A stretch of 64,000 nt of DNA from Cordilura impudica. Its lineage: Eukaryota; Arthropoda; Insecta; Diptera; Scathophagidae. The position numbers and the translations under genes were made by a program. Below, piece by piece: positions 47,184 to 58,689 of this stretch (within the stretch, counting starts at the first letter, position 1; every line of letters starts with the position of its first letter). The notes beneath the pieces were generated by a model. The model saw only the letters and a program-made list of their open reading frames with translations. It did no database searches and had not been told where the DNA came from. The stretch spans positions 159,271,457 through 159,335,456 of the forward strand of contig OY821519.1 of NCBI GenBank assembly GCA_963682025.1, in the 5' to 3' direction.

Positions 47184-48480
47184 TTTTCTCGTTCAATTAG
47201 TATCTCAAATTGTTTTAATTTAGAAAAGTTTGAAATGCCATTAGCATTCAAGTGAAGCATTTTGAATTCGTTTAAATTATTAGTATAATCCATGGGCGTA
47301 TCTTACCATTGACATTACAACTTTGATTTGTTGTACTTTTGAAGTGCACCTATGCAAATCATCCATAGCTGTAGTGAAAATATCAAAAAGCTCATCAGTG
47401 CTAAATAAATCGTTGTTGGTTTTCAGCTGGTTAGCATATGTAGCTTTGCTGTTATTATTGACGTTATTGTTACAATTTGTGTTGTTGTTACTTAAATTTG
47501 GGAAATCAACCTTTGATTGAAATGAAAAATTTTGTTGTTTCCTGCTGTTGTTATGACTTTTGGAAGTTACTCTTGTTCTAGTTTCCAAATAGAGAGAACG
47601 TAACGGACAGTTGATGTCGTTTGCAGAGTGATCAGTTCTCTCTTTTCCATGTTTTTTGCAATTAAAGCATGTAAAAACAGCTGGTCTTTCTTCATTTGTG
47701 TTAAACGGACACACACTTGTATGATGTCGTTCTGCACATATCATACACGCAGCACTTCGATGGCAATGTTCACCGCCATGGCCATACATTAAGCAGTTCC
47801 AGCATTGAGTTGGTCTGCTCCTGAATTTCGATTTGTAATTTTTCCAAGAAATTATAATATTGGAAATTGTTCGTACATGTTTTAAGGCAGTTGGATTAAA
47901 ATTTTTACGAACAAATTGAACTTTCTAAACTGCATTATTGTTTGAACTGAATTTGGTGACTATTTCAGTTACGGAAGAAGGGGATAGGTTGTAGTTTTTT
48001 AACTCCTTGGAGATTTCCTCAGAGGGGTAAACCGTGTAAAAAGGTGGTGTATAACCTATTTTCTTTTGACCCATAAGAATGAAACTCCATCTTATTCTCT
48101 TTAAGTATTTGTTTGTAGCATTCGTACATTTTATTACTTGGAGCAAAAATTTCGGTACCAATTGAAGTACGTTTGAAAATACAATCCTTACCAAGCAGCT
48201 TTTGTATTTCTGTAAATGAAGCGTTAGCTTCTACAACAATGGGTGGAGGTTTGTGTTCCTTAACATCGTTAATATTTGATACGGGAGTTACGTCCATATC
48301 ATTGAGGCCAGCAAGCAGGCTAAATCTGTTGCTTGAAGTTGATGCAATGTTCGGGTTAACAAAACCCGGAGGAAGTTTTGTCATCTTCTTGTTCACAAGC
48401 TTTCTTTTTGATGAGGATTTGGCCCCTCGGGCCATCGCTAAATTTTTATTCCTGTTTTAAGCTGGATTGTCTACCACGTG
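47184..48480 (-). pseudogene. Jockey-like element J2, ORF1 and first codons of ORF2
   Basis: ORF1 starts at ATG 48435 (MARGAKSSSKRKLVNKKMTK), with FSLLAGLNDMD and a gag-like domain (FKRTSIGTEIF, TTFLHGLP). A frameshift near 48030 leads to SEEISKELKNYNLSPSSVTEI. An in-frame TAG at 47925-47927 interrupts the next stretch. The nucleocapsid has CWNCLMYGHGGEHC, CMICAERHHTSVC and CFNCKKHGKERTDH..INC (47620-47810). ORF1 ends at TAA 47280. ORF2 then begins MLHLNANGISNFSKLKQFEIL and is cut at 47184 by the MITE insertion; the endonuclease resumes at 45930. Only about 40 nt of 5' UTR is included here; more may extend to 48650. Confidence 0.88.
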
Positions 48481-48943
48481 AGTTCAAATGAGATCAAGAA
48501 TAGGCAATTGCAAAAACAAAAATATACACTTGTTTTTAATTTTAAATAGTTGTACTCTAAGCGCTTTAATTTTTTACACGACCGTTCGTAAAGAGAGTTA
48601 GATTCGAACTGAATTAAATACCAAGACATTTTGTTGGCTACCTGCATTATTTGGCATATCCCCTGCTTTTTTTTTAACCCTTGACTATTTCCTCTGTTAT
48701 AAAAGCAATGTTTTTTAAAAAATCTTTCATTGCAAAAATCAATTATCTATTTTTCATTTAAAATAAAGAAAATTTTATTAATTGTAAAACCTAAATTTTT
48801 AATATATTAATAATACTCGGGAGCCCGATTAAGGGCCATAGTATATTCAAAATGTTATTATTACTAGTTGTTTATTATAGTATAATTATAATTATTGTAA
48901 ATAAAAAACTTGAAAAAAAAAATTATTTCAAATTACTGCTGGT
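48481..48943. other. spacer, probably J2 5' UTR then AT-rich DNA
   Basis: 48481-48650 has moderate GC and may be the J2 5' UTR. 48660-48943 is AT-rich with no feature I can support. Confidence 0.4.
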
Positions 48944-49616
48944 CACGTAAGCGAGAAACAGACGACTTGATGTACAAGCGTAAGAAGTCTAACAAACACT
49001 TTTAATCAAATATTCTAAATTTCTAAATAAAAGAATTTTTAAACCGTTATTTTAAAATATTTACGAGTATATCATCATATTATAAAACTAAAAAAAATAA
49101 AGTAATATAAAATAAACTGATAGTTCTTGATCAAATTTTGTAAAAGCTAAATATATCACTTTTGAAAAACCTTAATAACTTTTTTATTTTTTACCCGATT
49201 TTATTTATTGAAAGCTGGTTTAACTCAAAACTAAATTAGCTTTAATTAAATATATACATAAGGGTATGTTTCTAAACAAACTTATTTAAAAAAATGGCGC
49301 CAAAGTTGCAAAAACTAGAGAAAATAAAATTAAAATCAGATATAATTAAGAATATCACTACAAAAATTTTACGTACACAAATACCAAAAGGTGTATACAT
49401 TTGGAGAGGCACATATTTCTTCTTTCGGAAACCAGTTAAAAAATAAATATCGGCTGAAAACCAACTAAGTTACACGGTCATAAGTACTTGTACCTACCCA
49501 AAAACGGTTTATTCGGAATAACTCCGAAATTTGAGGGTGTTTCCGAAATTTTGAAAATTGATTCCTGATCTACTCAATAAGGTCTATAACCTACACTAGA
49601 TCGCTTTTCAAGTATA
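48944..49616 (+). mobile_element. diverged end fragment of the long-TIR DNA transposon
   Basis: Aligns, in reverse orientation, with 18405-19110 of unit 1. It begins with the last codons of the transposase (NYCW..KRE.DD), runs through the shared AT-rich region, and ends with the TIR block (ACTCCGAAATTTGAGGGTGTTTCCG, CTACTCAATAAGGTCTATAACC, GATCGCTTTTCAAGTATA). It is clearly older than the unit copies. Confidence 0.85.
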
Positions 49617-49794
49617 AAAAAGTGCTCATTTGTAGCAGCGTGTAATTAGTCTTGTTGAATTCAGTGTTAAGCCAAGAGTAACTTTCATAACTAGTCTTAT
49701 TCTATCAGTTAAAAATAGAAGTCCAAGGTCTTCAATCCACCGGTAGCAGTACCAACTTGTACGCCTTTTGCTGTTTTTATTGTCGCAAGCCCAA

Positions 49795-50576
49795 GGTTCA
49801 GAAAATACACACATCAAACACCCAATGTACTGTTCTAAAGCACGGTGTCGAACACAATCATGAATGCGTTTCGTGTTAGTATTTGGTTGTATACATGAAC
49901 ATGTTTCTATCACGTATTGTTTGATTCGAACACACATAAACCACACAGGTTCGAGTGTAGCTTTATTTTAAGTTCGTATTATTGCACGTGTACTTCTGAA
50001 AAAACAGAACATGAACAATAAATAGGTTCGATTATAGCTTTATTTTCAGTTCGTGTTCTGAACGCCTACAGCTAAAAATTAAAATATCGGAATATATCTA
50101 TCTATATATATATATATATATATACATATCTCGATCGGAAAAATATATAAAAAAAAAATAAAAATAAAAAAATAAAAAGATAATAAAAAAAAAAAAAATA
50201 ATAATAAAAATAAAAAAATAATAAAAAAGACGAAGTTAATCATAAATGAAATATTATATTTCTCTGTTTTCTATTTTATTATCCTATTTTTAATTTTTTA
50301 TAACTGCTACGAATTACTTTAGATTTTTTAAATAAATTTGGTTGAAACAATTGTTGTCGTTTTTATCAGATTTTTTCAAACAATACGTGATAGAAACATG
50401 TTCGTGTATATAACCAAATATTAAAACGAAACGCATTCATGATTGTGTTCGGCACTGTACAACATTTAGAACACACATAATTGATATGAAAATAAAAATA
50501 TGTGTTTGTTGGTCTAAGGTGTGTTTGTTCACAAATATATACGAGATTTTTATTCGGCGTGTATTTTTCTGAACTC
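49795..50576. mobile_element. large inverted-repeat (fold-back or MITE-like) element
   Basis: The left arm (about 49795-49925) is the reverse complement of the right arm (about 50381-50576) at high similarity. Landmarks: AATACGTGATAGAAACATGTTC, AACGAAACGCATTCATGATTGTGTTCG, and GTGTATTTTCTGAAC-type ends. Between them lie two related 80-bp blocks (AGGTTCGA..ATAGCTTTATTTT), a (TA)n tract at 50101-50124 and an A-rich tract. No coding. Confidence 0.7.
50100..50235. repeat. (TA)n microsatellite and A/T-rich simple repeat
   Basis: TATATA run near 50101-50124, then AAAAATAAAAATAAAA-like sequence to about 50230, inside the inverted-repeat element. Confidence 0.85.
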
Positions 50577-50579
50577 TGC

Positions 50580-51365
50580 GCAAGCCTTACTTTCAGATCG
50601 CTGCCTGGCATTACGGATTGCCCCCGACCTGTAAGCCACTGTAGAGGGGAGATTATTGTCTTGTATGAGGATGAGTTGTCCTTCGCACCATTGGGTCTTT
50701 TAAAAACTGACGCACAGTCGACCATTTCACGAGAAGGCGGTCAAAAATCCATAACTTTTGATTGGATTGGAATTTTGGTATGCGGTTTTTTTTTTTGGTA
50801 GGTGGGACTTCAGCCTTTAATTTCTGCTATAAAACGTAAATATCGACCGATAATAAAAAAAAAAAAGCTATGGAGGGTTTAAATACATTTTCATTTTTAG
50901 TTGAATTTTAGTACAAAAGTGAAGTGTTAAAAGGTTGAAAAAGGTTTTTTTTATATAATGTCTTTTTTCAGTGAATTTTACAACTAATACTTTTTAAAAA
51001 TTTTTTGTAACTTAAATTTTGTCAGAAAATGCAAAACTTTAGCCCCCGTAAACTTTTCAGTCCTAATGTTCACAAGGGCCAGAGGTTGGCTTTTTCTTTT
51101 GAAAGAACCCGAGTTAAAATATAATTTATTAAGCAGTGAACGTAAAAGTTACCTGATATTGGTTCAATATAGAGAAGTTTCAATGAAAAGGTCGTATGTT
51201 TTTACTTTAGTTAAAAAATTTTTTATTATCTTTTTAAATATTTCTATATCAATTTTTATTGTAAATTTATAAAATACATAAATTTTTAAATCAAGAAAAA
51301 TTGTTAACTATATAAAAAAAGAGTATAACTTATTGTTAGGGTACTGAAAAACTATTTTAAATCAA
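50580..51365. other. unassigned sequence left of the transposase pseudogene
   Basis: 50580-50760 has higher GC and short protein-like patches in two plus-strand frames that faintly resemble a BEL C-terminal domain, too weak to call. The rest is AT-rich and may contain the left end of the element at 51366-53339. No TIR found. Confidence 0.35.
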
Positions 51366-53339
51366 AAAATTTTAGTAAATATTTCTTCCAAATAGGCTTG
51401 ATTTTCATCTAGAAGTTGTGAAGCTTCTTCATCTAATTCAGTAGAGGTAGTTATCCATTTTTGTCGAATGTTGGATATATATGGATCTGAAGTGCACAAC
51501 AAAATAGTGATAAGGTCTTAGTGCAACATCTGGCCGTTTTTCTTGCGTTGTGCTCGCGAAAGAATCTGTAGTCTTTGTTCCTTTTTTCTTGCGCTTCTTC
51601 AGATAGATCTCCTATTGATAGCATATTGTTTTGGATTGTTTGTTCCCCATGGTAAAAAATTTTATGAACTGTGGATGGCATATATCTCCAAGAGTATTTT
51701 TCGTTATAAAGTATAGCTGTTTTATTGGCGTACTCTCCAATTTTTTTTGCATTTATCTTTCTGCTGTATGCTAGAGAACTTGTAATATGCTTTTGAATGG
51801 TCTTATTAATTCATGATCTACACCTGCGATAGATGCTGCAGTTTCTGGGTCAGAAAAAAATCTTGCAGTATTTCCATCATTTGAGTTTCCTTCTCCTTGT
51901 TTTGGTTGGTCGATTTTGAGGCCTCTGTAGATATTTTTCTTGAATTCGTTTTTTTTTCTTCCTTTTTCCTTCATTTTCTTTGTTTTTCTCACTGTTTCGC
52001 CTAACGGACCAAATTCCAAATCATAGTCCAATTTAAGAATATGCTCCACAAAACGTATTCTATCATGAAGAGGGGACATTCCAAATTCGTAGGCTTCCTT
52101 AAAACTATCGTCTTGTGGTGGGGGTTGGCTTAATTGACTTGATGTCTGATGTCTGTTGGTATATAATGCAGCTTGACGATGACTTTGTTTGGGTTAAAGC
52201 TTGTGCAACTTTTCCATCAACCATTGTGACACATTTTAAAATTTACTTCAATGTCTTGGTCATCAAATTTAAATATTACTGGTTGAAGTTCTTTATTTTG
52301 ATCTTTTATTTTTTGAACTTCTTCAGTTATGACATCTTTGGTTTCCTTTTTGAATGCAAATTTTATTGGTCTGCAATACTTTGTTGAAGAAGGAATTTCA
52401 TTTTTCCATACATCAATTTCTGTTGCTCTACTAGTTGGCTGCTCTAAGCTGCAATAAATTTTTGTTAAGCGCAATGGAACGAAAGATTGCTTGTATTGTT
52501 TCTGACCAGAGGATCCATCACATCCCCATTTAGAAATTTAAGCAATGCTGCCATTTCCAATTTTTTTTTTAATGATCAGTATCAAGCGTATTTAGAAATC
52601 GTTCTGCAGTATGTTCAAGGTGATCTTGCAATTTTATTTCTGCTGAACTTGAAGTGACACTAATAGCAGATTGTGAAGGTAAGCATTCTTTTTTGGCAGA
52701 AACCAAATCTCGATACCATGGAAAAATCCAACAATTCTTTTCATTGGTTCGCTTCCGCAATTCCTTATATTGATTTTTGGTCAACTTCATATCCAAAAAT
52801 AGGGCGAACGCTTCTTCTGGATTAAATTTCTTATCTTCAATTGGTGTAGGAATGCTTTTCAAAATCCTCTTTGTGCGGCTTGGCTCGCTTCTACTATTTT
52901 TTAATTTCAATTTTATTTGTCTTGTTTTGTGTTGGTTGAATTTGGTGCAAAAATGAAACCTTAATAATTCTTTGAGAAATTTGTTCACTGATATTCTTCA
53001 GCTTACACCTTTGAGATCTTTCACTACATCCGTCAATTGGTTTTGCTGGTCGACCCTTTTTCCACTTTCGTTGGCAGTTGTAGATGAACTCCCAAAAATA
53101 AGTTCCTTTATTAACAAGTCTTGGTGACGTTTGCATATATTTGCCTTGCTTGAGAGCATTCAATGTACCTTTTTTTTTAAATTTGATGCAAAAGTTGTAA
53201 TTTTTTCTATGTGTATTTCAATTTCGTGCAGGTTACAATTCTTAAAGAAATGGTCGCTCAGTATATGCAAAATTATATCGTCTACATCTTTTTGTTGAAA
53301 ATAAATATCAGCGAGATCTATATAACAGTTCTTAGCCAT
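51366..53339 (-). pseudogene. RAG1/Transib-like transposase, broken
   Basis: ATG 53339 opens MAKNCYIDLADIYFQQKDVD, and after a frameshift near 53165 comes KKGRPAKPIDGCSERSQRCK. Further frames carry FALFLDMKLTKNQYKELRK and KKECLPSQSAISVTSS. KWGCDGSSGQKQYKQSF (about 52525) matches the region with the first catalytic Asp of RAG1. WKNEIPSSTKYCRPIKFAFK, TMVDGKVAQALTQT and SPLHDRIRFVEHI follow. GEGNSNDGNTARFFSDP (about 51870) is the Asn-rich box. EKRNKDYRFFREHNARKTAR (about 51570) matches the C-terminal catalytic Glu region. The end reads SDPYISNIRQKW, stopping near 51366. At least five frame changes make it a pseudogene. Identification is by remembered family motifs; the second catalytic Asp is not assigned, and terminal CACWATG-type repeats were not found. 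Confidence 0.72.
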
Positions 53340-53750
53340 TGTTCAAACTGTAATGAATAATAATTGTGGAAACATTATTATAAATCCTCTTTCTTGCAAT
53401 TATGTAAAATACAATTTTTTATCTTTTATTACTAATTTTTGAAGCATTAAAAACCCAGACCCTAACCCCTTTTAAAGGTGAAGCATACCTGCTTATATCT
53501 TAAAAGGGTGTGTCGCAATAGTTTTTTACCATTTACCTGTTATTTAATTTTTTTCCCATTTTGCCAGGTATTTAAACTATATAACTCAAGTTCCGACTGT
53601 TAATGTTTTTGAAAAATACCTATGTAAAATGTACTTGTCAAAATAAAAAAGATATTACCCATTAATATAATTTAACAATTAAGCGCATTATGTCTCAACC
53701 CTTTATAACAACTCGTGTTAACTCTACCAAAAAAAAAAAATACACCGGTA
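53340..53750. other. spacer right of the transposase pseudogene
   Basis: AT-rich non-coding DNA; would contain the transposon 5' end if the element is complete, but no inverted terminus is recognised. Confidence 0.4.
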
Positions 53751-53754
53751 CGAC

Positions 53755-53920
53755 CAACTTTTGTATTCATAACACACAGACGGACGGACGGACATCGTTA
53801 AATCGACCCAGAAAGTGATTTTGAGTCGATCCGTATAATAAAAGATGAGTATAGGTCCAATATTTTTGGTAGTTACAAACATCAGGGCAAACTCATTATA
53901 CCCTACCCACATAATGGAAA
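53755..53920. repeat. dispersed fly repeat with GACGGACGGACGGAC and a 13-nt dyad
   Basis: Contains ACGGACGGACGGACATCGTTAAATCGAC, then an imperfect dyad (AATCGACCCAGAAAGTGATTTTGAGTCGAT), then AAACATCAGGGCAAACTCATTATACCCTACCCACATAATGG. I recognise this arrangement as a common motif of higher-fly introns and UTRs, from memory only. CTTTTGTATTCATAA occurs at both ends (53757 and 53925). Confidence 0.5.
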
Positions 53921-54059
53921 ACTTTTGTATTCATAAATTTTGCACAAAATATCTGACCTTTGGTCAGAAAAATTGTTCTGTTGCACACGGGCGGAAACTA
54001 GCGGGTATACAATGGGGTATAGGAGTATAGGGGAGGGTTCGGACTACAGAAGAGTACAA

Positions 54060-55640
54060 GATTTTTTTTGATGGGCAGGAGTTATGCTCTATTAAGTAGA
54101 TTTTCGGGAAATTTTGACCTTTCTTAATTTTTTTTTAATTTCTGAACGACTTGTGTCTTTATATTCCTAACATTAATTAAAGTTACAAAATTATACAAAA
54201 TTTATTTTACTTTAAAATCTCTTAAAACAAAAAAGTTACAGTAATTTAAAAATTAAAATTTACAAAGAAATTTTTAATTTTACCAAAATACTGAGAAATA
54301 GAGTCGCAATTTTTTGGCTCCCGAGGTTCACTGGTATTTACTTTCAAATGAATAACATAACTTTAAAATCGGTAACCATAAAAAAATTATTTTTGGCCGC
54401 CTTCTCAAAATATGGTCCACTGTGCGACGTTCAAGAGAAAGAAAACGTCGCTTGGCTGAATCGAAAGAAAGACCTAACTTGGTAGGGCCTGTTTTCAAAG
54501 GTAATGTCACCTGAAATTTAGCCGACAATATTTATCGATCTGAAAAATGTCCTCGCACTTGTGGTGTTCCATAGATAAAATATTTTTAAACGTTCGGAAT
54601 TTGAATTTCTCCTAATTTTCAAAATCTCTGTATAATTGAATCGAGGGATGATTCGGTTTCGATATTGGAATGAATTGACAAGACTTTGATTAATTAGCAC
54701 CCTGCTGGTGATATTTACCACAAAATATTTAGCCAAGAAAAGTCTTCTGAAGTATGGGTAGACTAGGACTCGGTTTAATTTGACCAATACATAAGGGCTC
54801 GAAGAAAATTAACATGTCGATCTTTTGCGGCTTACAAAACAGTGGATCTGTCAATTCCAAATTACTTGGGATATTCCAATCCGTTGTCGATTTGTTTCGT
54901 ATTTGAAATATTGCAGTAGACAAAATAACTTTATCATAATTGGAGGAAGAATGATTCACAAATGCACGAAGGCTGATCTGGATTAGGACTAGAACTTGTT
55001 CCCTGATTTAGAGCATCAGGGGGCTAAATCGCCTCATTCGATATCGAGTAAAATCAATCGAAATTCCAATTTTGATTTATAATTTAAAGAAGATGGACAA
55101 ACGTCAGACCTCGTTTCACTTTTACTATTAACTAGGGGCCATAATTGGTTAACTGTGACAGAGGAAAATTATTCTTAGAGTTTTATTTTGGAAAATAAAA
55201 AAAAATAATTTCGATCGAAAATTTTCGATAACGAATGCGATGATTAAACCCCAGATGTCGCAAACTGATCCGTAGCTGAAGATTACAAAAAATCGGAAAG
55301 CAAACCGTTTTGGGGTCAATATTTTTTTTTTAATTTAGTCCAATCTTGTATCAAATAAGTAAATAAAAATTAATGCCAAAATAGTTTATTAACATATTTT
55401 TTTATATTTGTTGTTTTCCGTATTTTTTGCCCATACCTTATTCAAATTGGTAATTACAGTTTTTGTTGAGAATGTTATTTTATTTCATATTTAAAGTAGT
55501 TATTATAAAAAATATAGTTTCATGCTGTATTTACACCAAAGAAAATCCCCATTTGGTTTTGAAAACCGTAACCGTTTTAATTTGGTTATGGTTGATTTAG
55601 AATTTGGACAAAATTTTTCATTATGGTATAAGATATCAAT
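54060..55640. other. intronic or intergenic spacer downstream of the fax exon
   Basis: No ORF with protein-like composition and no TE ends that I can define. 54320-55100 has a higher GC content than its surroundings and may be an old unclassified repeat. Confidence 0.4.
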
Positions 55641-55650
55641 TAATACTTAC

Positions 55651-55985
55651 TCTGGCTTTTGAATATGAGAATTTAAATCCAATTTCGTACATATTTCATC
55701 CCAATCGGGGAAGCATCTGTCCTTCATACGCGAAACATGTCCAACCAAATTGGGGCATTTTTCAGTCATAAAATCGCGTAGAGCGTACGGAACATCCTTG
55801 GACAAAAAGTGCAACTGTGATAACACAGCAAATGCTACAACATCCAATGTTGTGGGTTCATCGCCAAAGAAGAATGGTTTACAATCCAACATTTCGCTAA
55901 GCACCTTTAAATCGTTTTTGCCGAATTCTTCAATCTCTTCTGCACTATGCACGCCAATTCCATGAGCCTTGAGTTTTTTGGTACC
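55651..55985 (-). CDS. fax: failed axon connections (fax), C-terminal GST-like exon
   Basis: A 335-nt internal exon. The acceptor TTCCAG precedes GGTACCAAAAAACTC and the donor is GTAAGT at 55645-55650, leaving phase 2. It encodes GTKKLKAHGIGVHSAEEIEE, DMLDCKPFFFGDEPTTLDVV-like sequence, QLHFLSKDVPYALRDFMTEK, and ends NSHIQKP(E). This is the C-terminal helical half of the metaxin/GST-like fold in Fax, a protein that interacts genetically with the Abl kinase in embryonic axon growth. The TAA that follows GAG is read only if the donor is ignored; Drosophila Fax continues with a charged tail, so splicing to an unseen downstream exon is preferred. Identification is strong; no frameshifts. Confidence 0.93.
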
Positions 55986-56633
55986 CTGGAACCACTATTT
56001 ATGAAAAATTTGCACAATATAATTATGGGAAAAAAAAGTAAAAGTGTTGAATGAACTAAAACTTGAAAGCACAAAAGCAGCACCGAAAGCCAATATTTTT
56101 AAAGAGATAACACTGCAAATGTAGGAAGAACATGAATATCACACACACTCTTTTCTTTCATTTTTAGCACATGCTAAAAGATAATTTAATTTTCGCTTTA
56201 AAAATGGAGTGAATCGAAAAAATGGTTGGTTGAATTATGGAAATTATGAAGAGAATTAAAAAAATTTATGTTTAATATATCCTAACAGATATTTTTCATT
56301 GGTGTTGTCAATGGATGAATTACAATGTATTCGGAGGTAAATAGAACTTTTAAGTTATCCAACTTTTGCTATTACCTGAATTTACTGGGAAATCCTTTTT
56401 GCATTGCCACTTAAATCCCCATTAACATTTATTAAAAGTTTGGGTTTACTGTTGGAATAGTACAGTAAGAGAGATATTGTTAAAAAAAAATATTTTTGAT
56501 TAATTTTTACTACATATTCAACAAATCCCATTATAGTTTTTATTTTCTCCATTTAATCATAGTTAAAAACATGTCTCAAAATCAAGTTCAGCTATTAACA
56601 GCATTTAATTTTTACTACTCTCTCCTAACTTAC
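55986..56633 (-). other. fax: fax intron (648 bp)
   Basis: Flanked by GTAAGT and TTCCAG on the minus strand. AT-rich, no TE recognised within it, in contrast to the neighbouring long introns. Confidence 0.9.
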
Positions 56634-56972
56634 CTTTCTGCCAAATGTTATTTTAAAGAAGAAATTCAAAATGGAATTTGGTAGACGCAAACCTAAAGCA
56701 TGCTGTAAATTCACTTTATAACCTTTAAGAACGTTGTCGGGAAATTTTGCACGCCAGTAAAATATAATCCAGATTAAATGATTCTCCAACATGGCAATCA
56801 TAGCATATGACACATTGCGTTGTTCAGTAGTTAGGCCGGCATCTAGATCCTTGGTATATTTATCCGAAAGGTCTTTGATAATAATGGCAGAATCAGCGAT
56901 TTCTTCCCCATTTAGTTCGATAAATGGCAGCTGTCCCTTTTTTGAACGGAATCGCATTTTGTGATCGACATT
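56634..56972 (-). CDS. fax: failed axon connections (fax), central exon
   Basis: A 339-nt exon (113 codons, phase 0 at both ends). The acceptor TTTTAATTTTAG precedes AATGTCGATCAC, and the donor is AAAG/GTAAGT at 56628-56633. It encodes NVDHKMRFRSKKGQLPFIEL, NGEEIADSAIIIKDLSDKY, NVSYAMIAMLENHLIWIIFY and GYKVNLQHALGLRLPNSILN, ending FKITFGRK. The exon covers the end of the thioredoxin-like half (LPFIELNG, EIADSAII) and the start of the helical half. Its last codon joins directly to GTKK of the next exon; the intron between is 648 bp. The upstream exon with the start of the thioredoxin-like fold is not present up to 64 kb, so the preceding intron exceeds 7 kb. Confidence 0.95.
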
Positions 56973-57540
56973 CTAAAATTAAAAGAAAAAGAAAATGTTT
57001 AAAACTTGCATATATATACACACCTGATCATAATAATAGACACACTATCTTGTTTTTTTAGACGAATAAATGCTCCTTCCACTATTTGGTTATTACTAAA
57101 TTATATTTAAAGCAATAAAGGAAACTAAATACCAGAGCTCTCCAGTAATCGAGTAGTAAATACTTACATTTTTCATGGTTGAAAGCACGTAAAAAGATAT
57201 ATATAACTATTACAATTAAATTGTTTTCGTGGAAAAGATCTCTTTTGGAATAAGAATTAAGTAATGATAATGCGTATATCAAACGTGGTTGAATGCCAGC
57301 ATTTTTATACATATGTATATAATGATTAGAAAATCTTTTTATATATGTTGCAAAATTCCGATTAATACAGAACCGTAAAACACTTCTTTCTAAAATCTAA
57401 CTCATACGCCAAAGTTGGTGAAATAGTGAACCATACAGAAAGCCATAAAGAACGGATACTTATTTTATAGATTAATAGTTTTGATTTTTTACTCAAATTT
57501 TTATTAACAAGTAATTTTGTGAACATATCTTTTATTCAAA
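56973..57540. other. fax upstream intron, AT-rich part
   Basis: No gene or element ends recognised. Confidence 0.5.
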
Positions 57541-58640
57541 TTATTTTCTTTTAAACAATACGTGCATGATCAGATCATTGAATTGATTGCCAAGATATTT
57601 AATTTTGTCTTTAAACTGGATTTTAACACCATTGAAAAATAAAACTAAGTTTTTACTTTGAAGTAAATTTGCCTGAAGCATTTCTAAAACATATTGATTC
57701 TAATTTCAGAGGGTTAATTTGAATTCCCCAACTTTTGTAATAGTCATCAATTATAGAAAAATGTTTCTTTACTAATTCTAAATAAATGGTGATTTGTGAC
57801 TTGCATAAATAAGTGAATCATCAGCATATAAAATACTACTTGAACCATTATACATATATGTGTGGAAAATCATAAATTAAAATATTATATAGAAGTGGAG
57901 CTAAAATTACTTCTTGAGGTATTCCGCTGCTAATTATGCTTATATCCGAATGGGTATCATTAATATTAATATTAACAAAGAATTTCCTGTTTTGAATATA
58001 ACTACTTAAATTTTTAATAATAAAAAAATTAAAACCAAATTGTATTAATTTATAAATAATCCCTTTATGAAAAGCTCTATCGAAAACTTTTTCAATGTCT
58101 AAAGAAATGGCTACGGAAAAATTTTGATCACGAAGATTTAAAATGACGTCGCCATTATTTGAAAGTAATGAATTGGTAATTATAGTTATTAAGACAAAAA
58201 TAGTTTTTTTTTTAAGATGGTAAAGTTTAGAAATTTGCCATGAGTTCGGAAAATAACCATTATTTAAACAGTTATTAACTATAATTGTTAAATACTCGAT
58301 TGCAGAAATTGGAAGTTTTTCAATTATAAAATTTTAAATTTTATCTGAACCTGAAGATTTTTTTGCATTAAGAGATTGCATATTTTGAGAAGGACAAGTA
58401 AAAGTAAGATGTACCTGCGTTTGTTAAAAAATTAAAACTTGAAGAAAACTCACAATGAGATAAACAATTATTAACCAAAACTTCTGATATAGTAGGTCTA
58501 TTTGGTATATCATTTCAATATCATTTTTTACAATAATGATGCAAATGTTATTATATGCATTAGGTCCAGGATTTATATGAGAAAGGCGATTATACTTAAT
58601 TCATTTGCTTAAAAAAGTTTTAGCTATTCTTTTATTATTA
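57541..58640 (-). pseudogene. Jockey-like reverse transcriptase fragment (in fax intron)
   Basis: Minus-strand pieces in order: SLNAKKSSGSDKI near 58370, NNCLNNGYFPNSWQISKL near 58260, VAISLDIEKVFDRAFHKGII (first Asp, Phe-Asp motif) near 58090, YIQNRKFFVNINI near 57980, ISSGIPQEVILAPLLYNILI near 57920, YADDSLIYAS near 57820 (Asp pair intact), SWGIQINPLKLESICF near 57725, KIKYLGNQFNDL near 57590. Many frameshifts and stops. The PQG motif has Glu for Gly. No endonuclease or ORF1. Same strand as fax. Confidence 0.85.
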
Positions 58641-58689
58641 TTTTTATTTATTGACATGATATTAAACTTATATGAATATAAAACTAATA

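Noticed and set aside
50502..50801. 99-codon plus-strand ORF with faint BEL C-terminal similarity (VLYEDELS)
   Set aside because: Match is short and needs frame mixing; not enough to call.
50860..53700. CACWATG-type terminal repeats for the RAG1/Transib-like element
   Set aside because: Looked for on both sides but found no convincing pair.
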